Source: Candidatus Peribacter sp. UBA6535 (lineage in GTDB: Bacteria > Patescibacteriota > Gracilibacteria > Peribacterales > Peribacteraceae). Taken from it: 54,863 bases of DNA. Position numbers and translations under genes: made by a program. Shown here piece by piece: positions 8,426 to 16,625 of this stretch. The stretch is taken from NCBI GenBank assembly GCA_002436205.1, contig DJKT01000024.1, forward strand, positions 1 through 54,863. The letters run 5' to 3'. Below the pieces are notes generated by a model, which saw only the letters and a list, made by a program, of their open reading frames with translations, had not been told where the DNA came from and did no database searches. Every line of letters begins with the position of its first letter. The first letter of the stretch is position 1.

Positions 8426-8962
8426 ATGCAGCCTGTTGACGTCTTTATAGCATTCTTGATCATCTGGGTATTCTTTATCGTGCTCATGGTGGTAACGTCC
8501 ATTTTCCTGCGCGCCCCGTACGTTCCTACCCCTATGAAGGTCACCCGCAAAATGGTGAAATTTGCTGATTTCAAGGGGAATGAAGTGGTCTACGATCTAG
8601 GAGCAGGAGATGCGAGATTGCTCATAGAATCCAAGCGTAGCCATCCAAATATCACTGCTCGTGGGTTTGAATTGTCTCCGCCTGTATGGCTTGTTGGTAA
8701 AATACTTATTTGGAAATCGAGACTTTCTGTGAGTTTGCAGATGAAGAATTTCTTTCATCAGGATGTATCAGATGCAGATTGTATCTTTCTGTATTTGATG
8801 CCGGGGGCTATGAAGACATTACAGAAGAAGTTTGAGAAAGAGCTCAAACCCGGTACCAAAGTTATATCACATGCATTCAAGTTTCCGGGGAGAGAGGCTG
8901 TAAAGAGCATGCCTGTACCGTGGTTGCAGGGGGAGAAGGAGCTACTGCTCTACACATGGTAA
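8426..8962 (+). CDS. Membrane-anchored class I SAM-dependent methyltransferase-like protein
   Basis: 178 residues: one N-terminal membrane helix (about 7-29), then a short Rossmann-type domain with motif I DLGAGDARLL near residue 58, an acidic position after the second strand (GFELSP), and DADCIFLYLMPG for motif IV. This is the minimal core of a SAM methyltransferase, with no recognisable substrate domain. Substrate unknown; a membrane-proximal lipid or protein is plausible. TATATT ends six bases before the ATG. Its last 86 bases overlap the 3' end of comEC on the other strand. Confidence 0.7.
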   Translation: MQPVDVFIAFLIIWVFFIVLMVVTSIFLRAPYVPTPMKVTRKMVKFADFKGNEVVYDLGAGDARLLIESKRSHPNITARGFELSPPVWLVGKILIWKSRLSVSLQMKNFFHQDVSDADCIFLYLMPGAMKTLQKKFEKELKPGTKVISHAFKFPGREAVKSMPVPWLQGEKELLLYTW

Positions 8963-10250
8963 ATAGGAATACGTAGTACGGTATGAGTATCCATGAAGGA
9001 ATATCTATATCGATAGATGCAAAAGGAATCTTGCTGCTGATGTTTGCTACTCCAATGATCCATTCCAGACAGGCCCACCCCAAATATGCTATTAGCTGTC
9101 CAAGGGGGAAGATTCCAAAGCTGACGACTGTTCCCATGGCACCGAAGAGCATTGCCAGTGGTATAATCGGTGTAACGAGGAGGTTTGCGAGTGGAGCAAT
9201 AAGAGAAAACCTACCAAAGAGAATAATGATAAGTGGTACAGCGGCTATTTGAGCCGCAACTGTCATTTGTAGTGATTCACGTATGGCCAAAGTCTTTGGT
9301 ACTCGTGAGAAGATCCTATCGAGAAGTGTGCTGAGCTCTGTTAGTCCGATGACTGCAAGAAACGAGAGCTGAAACCCCGCGTCATACCAGAGAACTTTGG
9401 GGTTCCAAGCAATCATAAAAAATGCTGTCCAAAGGATGGCGAGTCGGACATCGCTTACACGTCCACTCTGGAGCGCGATGAGACCCAGTATTCCCATGAT
9501 TGCTGCACGGACAACAGCTGCACTTGCTCCGACGAAGATCGTAAAGACAATGATCGCAACAGCTGCAGGGAAGAATCGAATTTTGAGTGGTAACCAGAAG
9601 AGCAGGCTGGAGATAATGGCGATGACGATCGTAATATTGTAGCCGGAGATGGCAATGATGTGCGTGAGTCCTGTGTTATTAAATGCTTCCATCAGATCAT
9701 CGGGGATTCCTCGTCGAGATCCTGTCAGAAGCCCTGCCATGAATGATGCATGTGGCTCTGGGTAGAGGCGGTTGATCTGTTGCTCAAAACGAGATTTTAG
9801 TGAGTAGAGCTTCCTCCGTAGCGGAGGCCCGGGGGCCTCCGGTGCGTTGGTTCGTATTTCACTCCGGTACATCACAGAATAGATGTCATATCTGGAGAGA
9901 TAGCGATCATAGTAGAAAGTTTCAATCTTCTCTGGCTTCTCCAAGATCCCTGTTGCGGTAATCCGATCACCGAAGTGGTATTCCGGCCACATTCTCCTAT
10001 CAGTAACGAGTACATTTCCTGCTAAGCCTTTAATCACTGTTCCATATCCATCCAAAACTTGATCAACAGCTATCGTGTATTTTGTTTGCATGGGTCTGCG
10101 GTCTGGCTCATCTGCGATAATGCCGTGTATCTCTACCTTCGATCCATCTGCATACCAGTCAATGGTGTTTGGTGACGGGGTATGTGTTGTTCGAATGACA
10201 CAGATGAGTGCAATTATTATCCCTAAAAGAGAAGCAATAAATTTCTTCAT
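8877..10250 (-). CDS. comEC: ComEC/Rec2-family DNA uptake channel core, without C-terminal nuclease domain
   Basis: Membrane channel family that imports single-stranded DNA during competence. About 457 residues: an N-terminal membrane helix, an OB-like soluble region (DUF4131; EIHGIIADEPDRRP and YHFGDRITATG), then the competence domain with GLLTGSRRGIPDDL, NTGLTHIIAISGYN, ASAAVVRAAIMG, and YDAGFQLSFLAV followed by more membrane helices. The metallo-beta-lactamase-like domain found at the C-terminus of long ComEC proteins is absent. The start is ATG 10250, whose ATGA overlaps the stop of a 22-codon ORF; GTG 10256 is the alternative. A GC-rich palindrome (9813-9840) encodes the APEAPGPPLRR stretch between the OB and channel domains. 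It follows rsmA. Confidence 0.88.
   Translation of the reverse strand: MKKFIASLLGIIIALICVIRTTHTPSPNTIDWYADGSKVEIHGIIADEPDRRPMQTKYTIAVDQVLDGYGTVIKGLAGNVLVTDRRMWPEYHFGDRITATGILEKPEKIETFYYDRYLSRYDIYSVMYRSEIRTNAPEAPGPPLRRKLYSLKSRFEQQINRLYPEPHASFMAGLLTGSRRGIPDDLMEAFNNTGLTHIIAISGYNITIVIAIISSLLFWLPLKIRFFPAAVAIIVFTIFVGASAAVVRAAIMGILGLIALQSGRVSDVRLAILWTAFFMIAWNPKVLWYDAGFQLSFLAVIGLTELSTLLDRIFSRVPKTLAIRESLQMTVAAQIAAVPLIIILFGRFSLIAPLANLLVTPIIPLAMLFGAMGTVVSFGIFPLGQLIAYLGWACLEWIIGVANISSKIPFASIDIDIPSWILIPYYVFLFTMCRAVAPSPPATTVQACSLQPLSPET
9813..9840. repeat. GC-rich palindrome in frame inside comEC
   Basis: Two nested hairpins: CCTCCG-TAG-CGGAGG (9813-9827) and GGAGGCCC/GGGCCTCC (9823-9840). Much more GC-rich than its surroundings, and it encodes a Pro-rich linker in comEC. 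Confidence 0.6.
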
Positions 10251-10315
10251 ATCCACTGAAAGAAAAATGCAGATACGAGAAACGATCCTAAAAACCAGTA
10301 GGCGAGTTTGTGCAT
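10247..10315 (-). CDS. 22-residue hydrophobic peptide coupled to comEC
   Basis: Short ORF encoding MHKLAYWFLG followed by a hydrophobic run ending FFFQWI, a single membrane helix. It starts a few bases after the rsmA stop and its TGA overlaps the comEC ATG (ATGA), the classic coupling arrangement. It could be a real small membrane protein, or the original first helix of ComEC split off by a frameshift. No homologue can be recalled. Confidence 0.4.
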   Translation of the reverse strand: MHKLAYWFLGSFLVSAFFFQWI

Positions 10316-10320
10316 AGCGA

Positions 10321-11163
10321 TTAATTCTGCACGTGTGCCTTTGCCAGTGCTATCCACTCCTCAACCGAAAGTGTTTGTGGACGCCTGGTTTCGTCTATGC
10401 TTGCAGCAGAAAGCAGTTCCAAACCTCCCTGGAACCTGCCTGCCGGCAGGCAGGCGTTGCCGAAACTATTACGCAGCATCTTGCGTTTTTGCGAGAAGCC
10501 AATCTTTGCAAGCTTCATGACTTGCTTGATCGTGTCGGGGTCTGCAATTGGCTCTGCATATGCATCAATATGAATGACAGCAGAGTCTACTTTGGGTGGT
10601 GGTAGAAATGCTTTTGGTGGTACATCTGTTATCTTGGTTGCTTTTCCAAAGAGTGCAACGATGATTGTAAGCAGTCCTGCATTTTTCGTATCACAAATTC
10701 TATCTGCCACTTCTTTTTGAATCAGTAGAGTGAGTGTTTCCGGGTGCGAAGTCGACTCCAAAAACACATGCTGCAACAGAGGAGAAGTAATATGATAGGG
10801 GATGTTGGCCACTATTTTGTACTCGTCTTGTGGCATTGCGGTGTTGAGAGCATTCTCTTGAATAGCTTTTAGCTGGTAGCTTTTAGCTTTTAGATGAGAA
10901 TGTACATATTCCTTCATAAGAGGAATCATCCGTTCATCTAATTCAATTGCAGTGACTTTGGCAGCTCTTTGCAAGAGCTCTTTGGTCAGTACTCCAATTC
11001 CAGGGCCAATCTCTACTATATGGTCATTCGATTGGATCTTGGCAGCTTCTACGATCTGATCAAGTATGGATTGATCGACCAGAAAATGCTGTCCAAGGTC
11101 AGTATTCAGCCTAAGGAGGTATGTAGAGCAAAATTGCCGGATTTGGTCTTTAAGATTAGACAC
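10321..11163 (-). CDS. rsmA: 16S rRNA (adenine-N6,N6) dimethyltransferase RsmA/KsgA
   Basis: Dimethylates the two adjacent adenines near the 3' end of 16S rRNA during small-subunit maturation. 280 residues. Seen: the N-terminal LGQHFLVD, motif I EIGPGIGVLT, motif II AIELDERM, motif IV NIPYHITSPLL, and the C-terminal FSQKRKMLRNS. Two segments look like insertions relative to the family: HLKAKSYQLKA (encoded by an AGCTTTTAGCTGG-type repeat at 10862-10892) and CLPAGR (encoded by the palindrome at 10435-10454). The start is GTG 11163, with TATGAT ending six bases upstream, again leaderless. comEC follows. Confidence 0.95.
   Translation of the reverse strand: MSNLKDQIRQFCSTYLLRLNTDLGQHFLVDQSILDQIVEAAKIQSNDHIVEIGPGIGVLTKELLQRAAKVTAIELDERMIPLMKEYVHSHLKAKSYQLKAIQENALNTAMPQDEYKIVANIPYHITSPLLQHVFLESTSHPETLTLLIQKEVADRICDTKNAGLLTIIVALFGKATKITDVPPKAFLPPPKVDSAVIHIDAYAEPIADPDTIKQVMKLAKIGFSQKRKMLRNSFGNACLPAGRFQGGLELLSAASIDETRRPQTLSVEEWIALAKAHVQN
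10435..10454. repeat. Perfect 20-bp palindrome (CCTGCCTGCC/GGCAGGCAGG) inside rsmA
   Basis: A perfect palindrome with ten-base arms that reads in frame as part of NACLPAGR in RsmA. The same element recurs at 40165-40183 and 40196-40215 outside genes, so it is a dispersed repeat that tolerates or creates in-frame peptide insertions. Confidence 0.8.
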
Positions 11164-11242
11164 CTAAGGATCATATCAGTAGAATGTACACAGATATGAC
11201 TTCTCAGACATTTTTTTACAGCTTCTTTTATTACTTTCACCC

Positions 11243-11312
11243 AATCGGGACGGAGCTGTAGTTATATCTAGGTAAACCTCAATTCAGCACCTTCCCGATG
11301 GAGGTGTTTTTT
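11243..11312 (+). promoter_or_regulatory. Candidate attenuator leader: terminator with alternative pairing
   Basis: The terminator hairpin CACCTTC-CCGAT-GGAGGTG (11288-11306) is followed by six T. An upstream ATCGGGA (11244-11250) is complementary to TCCCGAT (11293-11299) inside that hairpin, so pairing of the two would break the terminator. It precedes the small gene at 11466 by about 150 bases and is on the same strand. It is either an attenuator for that gene or the end of a short RNA. The class is not recognised; the promoter is not clear. The rest of 11164-11465 shows nothing else I can name. Confidence 0.4.
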
Positions 11313-11465
11313 GTATCTTGTATTTTCTTTCTTTGATCTTTTACATCATCACTACGCCCTTCGTACTCTGCCTCTTGATTGCGTTTGAGTCTCATACATG
11401 AGAGCTCAATGCCAAAGACGCAGATCCGGATGGTATTACAACACCCATTTTTTAGGAGCGTTACG

Positions 11466-11726
11466 ATGAGTCTTCCACAGGTAGTATGTTTGCAGAATAA
11501 GCTTGCAAAGCTTATGGGACTTTCTGATCGACAAGTGCCAACAGAAATTCAAAAGCGGTTTTCTCTTGAAGACTGCACTCCTGACGCCTTTTGGATCGAG
11601 TACCAACGTCGTGGTCGTCGTGGCAAAGGACATATGGAACAGGCTGTTGATCGTGCATTAGCCGGCAAAAAGAAGCCCGATCCGGTCCCGGGTCACGTTT
11701 CACGTCCTTACTCACATGGGTGGTAG
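11466..11726 (+). CDS. Small basic protein of unknown function
   Basis: 86 residues if started at ATG 11466, which has an AGGAG at 11454-11458, seven bases upstream: one of the few proper Shine-Dalgarno sites in the window and the reason for this choice over ATG 11409 or 11430. The protein has a basic, helical look (KLAKLMGLSDRQVPTEIQKRF; YQRRGRRGKGHM; RALAGKKKPDP) and no Cys pair or membrane segment. It resembles nothing I can name; nucleic-acid binding is a guess from charge. A strong terminator follows at 11752. Confidence 0.6.
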   Translation: MSLPQVVCLQNKLAKLMGLSDRQVPTEIQKRFSLEDCTPDAFWIEYQRRGRRGKGHMEQAVDRALAGKKKPDPVPGHVSRPYSHGW

Positions 11727-11751
11727 AGTTATCACTCGGCTATAGGCCTTC

Positions 11752-11783
11752 GGCTCCTGCGAACTTTCGCGGGAGCCTTTTTT
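11752..11783 (+). terminator. Strong intrinsic terminator
   Basis: A twelve-pair stem GGCTCCTGCGAA/TTCGCGGGAGCC with a two-base loop plus flanking wobble, followed by six T. It ends the gene at 11466-11726. Confidence 0.9.
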
Positions 11784-11832
11784 GGATAAAACAAACTTTC
11801 TTTATGTAAAGAATGCTATACTCTGCGACCTT

Positions 11833-12597
11833 ATGCGCATCTTCTGTCTTCTCTGTATTCTTAGCCTCAGCGCTCCGGTAGCGTATGCATATCCTGAGTA
11901 TCCACCGTTTGAGCAAACACAGTTTGCAGATGATTTTGGGATGTTTCGCTGGTGGAATTATTGCTGGTGGCGTGTATTTGATCCTGACATCTATGTTCTT
12001 TGTTATCCGGATGGATCAATATTCTTACAGTATCCGGATGGTAGAGTAATTCGTGCATCACAAGAGGATATCGAGAGACTCTTTGCTGGTAGGGGCAGAA
12101 GGAGAGAGGGAAGAGGAGGGAGAGTAACTCCGAGACTTGGCCCAGCACTTGGTGATGGCTTTCGTTTGAGTGATGTATACGGAGGGAGATTTTTCCGGTT
12201 CGATGGAAACAGTGGCCTCGGAAGATTCAATCTTCCTTCGGGCACTGGCGTATTTCGCTTTGATAGATTTGGTAACCCTATAACAGGAGACTTTGGCGGT
12301 CGCGATAGTGGCGACGAAGATGATGATTCCGGTTCTCGCTCGTCAGGCAGTAGCAGCTCTACGAGATTCGGTGGTAGAAGTAGTAGTGGCAGCAATGGCT
12401 CATGGAGATTCTCCGGTGATGGTTCCGGTGGTCGATTCTCCGGAACACGTATGCACGATATTTTCTATGAGCCTCTTGGGCTCTATAGATGCGATAGTAT
12501 TCACGACTCCATAGATGGAGGGATATTTGGGCCTATTCCTTGTACGTCGTATCCAGGAGTATTTGGTCCGAAAGTAGAGTTTGGAAGAACGAATTAG
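11833..12597 (+). CDS. Secreted low-complexity Gly/Ser/Arg-rich protein
   Basis: 254 residues. A signal peptide covers about residues 1-20 (MRIFCLLCILSLSAPVAYA), then an aromatic region with WWNYCWWRVFDPD and two YPDG repeats, a basic GRGRRREGRGG stretch, an acidic/Ser-rich linker (GDEDDDSGSRSSGSSSS) and a Cys-containing end (YRCDS and IPCTS). Not a known enzyme; an exposed or matrix protein is the likely role. I start at ATG 11833, since TATACT ends ten bases upstream and the signal peptide begins there; an in-frame TTG at 11782 lies in the preceding terminator. The SLH-domain gene follows within 15 bases. Confidence 0.7.
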   Translation: MRIFCLLCILSLSAPVAYAYPEYPPFEQTQFADDFGMFRWWNYCWWRVFDPDIYVLCYPDGSIFLQYPDGRVIRASQEDIERLFAGRGRRREGRGGRVTPRLGPALGDGFRLSDVYGGRFFRFDGNSGLGRFNLPSGTGVFRFDRFGNPITGDFGGRDSGDEDDDSGSRSSGSSSSTRFGGRSSSGSNGSWRFSGDGSGGRFSGTRMHDIFYEPLGLYRCDSIHDSIDGGIFGPIPCTSYPGVFGPKVEFGRTN

Positions 12598-12611
12598 TTT
12601 ATAATGGGCTT

Positions 12612-14267
12612 ATGAGACTCGTATCAATTCTTATTGGTGTTGCGTTGCCTGTAGTAACCCTTGCTTTGAGTTACGAGACAGATGCACTCCCATACTCAGA
12701 TGTACCGGCAGACCTACCAACACAGGTAGCCATAAGTACGCTGACAGAGCTTGGCATTGTGCAGGGTAATCCTGATGGAACGTTCAAGCCGGGTGTCCCC
12801 ATCAATCGTGCAGAGTTTATGAAGATTGCTATGGGCCTTTTGCCTCCGGATGATTCTTTTATCCAGACACGTTGCTTCCCCGACATTGATGAAAACCTTT
12901 GGTTTGCAAGGGCCGTATGTAGAGCGAAGGATCTTGGCATTGTTAGCGGAAATGCGTTGCCGGATACCGACCCAAACCTGTGGCCATTTGAGCCAGCACG
13001 CTCTGTAAAATACGAAGAGGCGCTCAAAATCCTGACACGCATTTACGGAACACCAATGGTCAATGTCATTGGCCAGTGGTACGAGAAGTATGTTAGTAGT
13101 GCCGAAAATTTACAGATTCATCTTTCAGATTCTGCTCCGGGTTCTGCATTGACTCGTGGTCAGATGGCGCGGTTGGTTGTCGCATACTTGGCGTACTCTC
13201 ACGAAGAACTCGATGAGCTACGCGCAGCACAGAGCAATAGTAGCATTCCTGTACGTACGGTCTTCGAGCCGTCATCATCTATCTCCTCTGAATCCTCTGA
13301 GTCTTCTGCATCTTCTGAGTCTTCGGCTATCTATGACCCTCTTCTCCAAGACACCTCCACAGATGACGCAGTTCTCGTACTCGGAAAGACTACACACATC
13401 CTTGGTTCTGCGAAGCTGTTTGCAGATGCAGAACCTATTCGTGTTCACTATTTCCTCATTGATATTGTCGCTGCCAATACGTCTTTGGATGCAATGAATA
13501 TTTACGATCACGATGGCAAGTTTATCGGTCGTGCGACAGTGGATCCTGAGGTGTCTGCAAAGACGCGGTATCGCCTTGGCGTGAAGAACAAAAATATCAT
13601 ACTGCCGAAAAGAGATGACTACAGTTTTTACGTGCGTGGCGTCATGCGCCCGGAAGATAGTGGAGGAGTAAGTGGTGGCACAGTGCAAGTCGGTGAGATG
13701 GGTATTGAAGGTATTGGAGATTGGAGTAATCGTGACTACGAAGTGATGACCAGTGGCGAAACATTTGCGCAGACGACTGTTGCCCGCAGTGCTATTACTT
13801 CCATCAGTAATGTTGGAGATGATCGCTCTATTCTCATCGAAGGGTCTGATATGGAAATAGGCTCATTCCGGTTTGAAGGAGTAACTGGACATAGTGCAGC
13901 TCGACTTGATATTACAGATATCGACTTCCAGATTGGTACAGTAGGTACTGTGACACTCAGTAATGCAACAATGAAAGTTGATGGAAGCTCCGAGAGGCAC
14001 AGTTGCAGTGTTTCTGGAGATACACTGACATGTGCCAGTTTGCCGGCTAGTTACGGTCGTCTGGATGATGGTCCCCGTATCTTGAGGGTGTATGCAGATA
14101 TTACTATTCCTGATGATCTTCCACATGCAGGATTGCAGATTTCTATCAATGATCCAGGCAGCATAGGTTCACCAGGAGATATTACGTGGAGTGATGGAGT
14201 GACAAGCTTTACGTGGATTGATCTCAATGAAAGACCTATAGCAAGAGGGACATATTACTCGTACTAA
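12612..14267 (+). CDS. S-layer homology (SLH) domain surface protein
   Basis: 551 residues. Signal peptide about 1-22, then two to three SLH repeats (about 25-200): SDVPADLPTQVAISTLTELG with NPDGTFKPGVPINRAEF, and FPDIDENLWFARAVCRA with a second EEALKIL stretch. A Ser/Glu linker follows (about 220-245, SSESSESSASSESS), then a beta-rich C-terminal half of about 300 residues with no recognised domain. SLH domains bind the cell wall, so this is probably anchored to the wall and exposes the C-terminal part. The ATG 12612 has TATAAT ending six bases upstream (12600-12605), so the in-frame ATG at 12540, inside the previous gene, is unlikely. Confidence 0.85.
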   Translation: MRLVSILIGVALPVVTLALSYETDALPYSDVPADLPTQVAISTLTELGIVQGNPDGTFKPGVPINRAEFMKIAMGLLPPDDSFIQTRCFPDIDENLWFARAVCRAKDLGIVSGNALPDTDPNLWPFEPARSVKYEEALKILTRIYGTPMVNVIGQWYEKYVSSAENLQIHLSDSAPGSALTRGQMARLVVAYLAYSHEELDELRAAQSNSSIPVRTVFEPSSSISSESSESSASSESSAIYDPLLQDTSTDDAVLVLGKTTHILGSAKLFADAEPIRVHYFLIDIVAANTSLDAMNIYDHDGKFIGRATVDPEVSAKTRYRLGVKNKNIILPKRDDYSFYVRGVMRPEDSGGVSGGTVQVGEMGIEGIGDWSNRDYEVMTSGETFAQTTVARSAITSISNVGDDRSILIEGSDMEIGSFRFEGVTGHSAARLDITDIDFQIGTVGTVTLSNATMKVDGSSERHSCSVSGDTLTCASLPASYGRLDDGPRILRVYADITIPDDLPHAGLQISINDPGSIGSPGDITWSDGVTSFTWIDLNERPIARGTYYSY

Positions 14268-14339
14268 TGTACGAGAAATACGAAGCACGAAATAAGAAGT
14301 TCGAAGTTCGAATTTCGATATTCGTTTTTCGGATTTCTC
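14259..14339. repeat. Palindromic intergenic repeat covering both convergent stop codons
   Basis: CTCGTAC-TAAT-GTACGAG (14259-14276) is a perfect hairpin around the SLH gene stop. A larger imperfect palindrome with arms GAGAAATACGAA (14273-14284) and TTCGGATTTCTC (14328-14339) fills the rest and includes the uvrD stop. The middle is TTCGAA-type repeats. It may end transcription in both directions. Confidence 0.6.
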
Positions 14340-16608
14340 AAATAATTTTGAGTGGTGCGATACTCATCGCCAGTGTCTTCTTCTGCCCATCATCAAAGGT
14401 AATATCAACAATGTCTCCACGTATAGAGGTGACGGTCCCTTTTCCGAATGTGTGATGTTCCACTCTTGTCCCTTCTGATAGTTCGTTATCCTGATTAAAG
14501 TCATTGGAGGAAAAATCCATATCCTGATTGAATTCGATTTTTAGATCCTCTTTACCCTGTGTAAACCGTTGCACTCCGGTACCCAGGCCCTCTTCTCCTT
14601 TTTTGCTTGCCCACGCGAATGCAGAGAGCAATTCATCACTACGTCTTTCGGTGACGGCTTCTGGAAGATCCTCCAAAAATCTGCTTGGTGCATTAGATTG
14701 TGATTGCCCCCAAAGTACACGTGTTCTTGCAAACATCAGTCGTAGATGTTTCTTTGCCCTTGTCATTCCAACGTACATGATACGACGCTCTTCTTCGAGT
14801 TGCTCTTTATCAAACATGCTATTTGCGTGCGGGAAGATGCCTTCTTCACAACCGGCAATAATAACATGATCAAACTCCAATCCTTTGCATAGATGCAGTG
14901 TCATGAGTGTGAGTGCATCCGTACCTTTATCTTGAAGCTTATCAACTTCAGAGACGAGTGCCACTTCTTCCAAAAAGCTCATCAAACTGGTTTCTGGGTC
15001 CAGTGCATCGTATTTGTGCATAACACTCAGTAGCTCCTGTACGTTTCCCCAGCGGTTCTCACCCTCTTCAGTGTCATCACGCAGCCAGTGCTCCATATCT
15101 ATTGCATGGATTAGGTGGCCACTGAGCTCGGAGACTACTTCAGTTTTTGCTTTCTCTTGATACTTCACGAGTAGATCTACAAATTTTCGAAGACGCTCTT
15201 TAGTCGGGTCATTAATACTGTCTATCTGATCTACTGCATTGAGGGAATCCCAAAGTGACATGCCGTTTTCCGATGCAAATGCCTGTATTTTACTGAGTGT
15301 TGTCAGTCCTATCTTCCTCGAAGGTACATTGATGATTCGCAGGAGGGATACGGTGTCGTACGGATTTAACATCACATGCAAATATGCCAGTACATCTTTT
15401 ACCTCTTTACGCGCATAGAATTTTAAGCCTCCCAAAATGCGGTAGGGGATACCATTCTTTAAACATGCTTCTTCAAAGAGCCTCGACTGCGCATTGGTTC
15501 TGTAGAGAATGACTTGATTTCTGAGCTTGACCCCTTTGCGTCTGTGCATTTCGTCTGCTGCTTTTATGGCTTCCAGTGCCTCTTTTTTTTCATCAGCTAC
15601 TTCTTGCGCTATGACGTTTGATCCCTCTTTCTTTTCGGTCCACATCTTCTTTTCTGGCCTATTGGGGTTGGCATCTATCACTCCATCTGCAGCATCTAAT
15701 ATTGGCTGAGTGGATCTATAGTTTTGTTCCAGTTTAATACGAGTGGCATTAGGGTACTCTTTTTCAAACTCCAGAATATTTCTGATGTCTGCACCGCGAA
15801 AACTGTAAATAGACTGATCTGGATCTCCAATAACACAGAGATTGTGATGTTTTTTGGCTAGTAGAGTGATGAGAATGTACTGTGCGTGGTTGGTATCCTG
15901 ATACTCATCGACGTGCAGATATTTCCAGGTTTCTTGATACCGCTTTAATACTTCTGGTACTTCAGTAAAGAGTCGCACGGTTTCGAGTATCAAATCATCA
16001 AAGTCGAGAGCATTGGCTTCGAAGAGCGTTTTTTGGTAGCGCTTGTATGCACCAATAGCTTGTTGCATGCGAGCTGTGGTGGCTTGGCTTTCTGCTTGCT
16101 TGGGACTGAGCGATTCACACTTAAATCGGCCGACGTAACCAAGGGCTGCTTTGGGTTTGAGCTCTTTGTCATCTATACCTATTTCTTTCAGCACTTGTTT
16201 CATCAGTCTCTGCTGGTCGTCACTGTCATAAATAACAAATGATTTCTCACGTCCTATCTGATCTATATCACGACGCAAGATTCGTGCACACAGAGAGTGA
16301 AATGTTCCCATGATTGGCAGGTTTCCAGAGTTGAGTTGCCATTGCTTGAGATCTGACCCTCCAGTGATGTGCAGAATGTTTTCTATCCTCTCTTTCATTT
16401 CTGCTGCTGCTTTGTTGGTAAAAGTCACAGCCAGTATTTGCCATGGTGGCACGCCATCATCAATCAACTTTGCAATTCTGTGTGTCAGCGCACGTGTCTT
16501 TCCACTTCCTGCTCCGGCTAATATAAGCAAAGGACCCTCTGTTTGCATTACCGCTTGTTGTTGCGGATCATTGAGGTTTCCTGTGATGAGTTCTTTTGTA
16601 GTTGGCAC
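14338..16608 (-). CDS. UvrD/PcrA-type DNA helicase
   Basis: Superfamily 1A 3'-5' DNA helicase for repair and replication restart, 756 residues, the usual length. Seen: Q motif NDPQQQAV, motif I AGAGSGKTRAL near residue 32, Ia TFTNKAAAEM, motif II HVDEYQDTN, motif III GDPDQSIYSFRGA, motif IV EQNYRST, motif V TLHLCKGLEFDHV, and motif VI EERRIMYVGMTRAKK. The C-terminal tail has a Tudor-like end, GTRVEHHTFGKGTVT, as in PcrA. It lies 17 bases after the RmuC-like gene and probably shares its transcript. Confidence 0.95.
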   Translation of the reverse strand: MPTTKELITGNLNDPQQQAVMQTEGPLLILAGAGSGKTRALTHRIAKLIDDGVPPWQILAVTFTNKAAAEMKERIENILHITGGSDLKQWQLNSGNLPIMGTFHSLCARILRRDIDQIGREKSFVIYDSDDQQRLMKQVLKEIGIDDKELKPKAALGYVGRFKCESLSPKQAESQATTARMQQAIGAYKRYQKTLFEANALDFDDLILETVRLFTEVPEVLKRYQETWKYLHVDEYQDTNHAQYILITLLAKKHHNLCVIGDPDQSIYSFRGADIRNILEFEKEYPNATRIKLEQNYRSTQPILDAADGVIDANPNRPEKKMWTEKKEGSNVIAQEVADEKKEALEAIKAADEMHRRKGVKLRNQVILYRTNAQSRLFEEACLKNGIPYRILGGLKFYARKEVKDVLAYLHVMLNPYDTVSLLRIINVPSRKIGLTTLSKIQAFASENGMSLWDSLNAVDQIDSINDPTKERLRKFVDLLVKYQEKAKTEVVSELSGHLIHAIDMEHWLRDDTEEGENRWGNVQELLSVMHKYDALDPETSLMSFLEEVALVSEVDKLQDKGTDALTLMTLHLCKGLEFDHVIIAGCEEGIFPHANSMFDKEQLEEERRIMYVGMTRAKKHLRLMFARTRVLWGQSQSNAPSRFLEDLPEAVTERRSDELLSAFAWASKKGEEGLGTGVQRFTQGKEDLKIEFNQDMDFSSNDFNQDNELSEGTRVEHHTFGKGTVTSIRGDIVDITFDDGQKKTLAMSIAPLKII

Positions 16609-16625
16609 GAATGAATTGTACCGTG

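Noticed and set aside
12540..12611. Longer N-terminus for the SLH protein starting at 12540
   Set aside because: It would lie inside the previous gene and precede the TATAAT promoter; the signal peptide begins at 12612.
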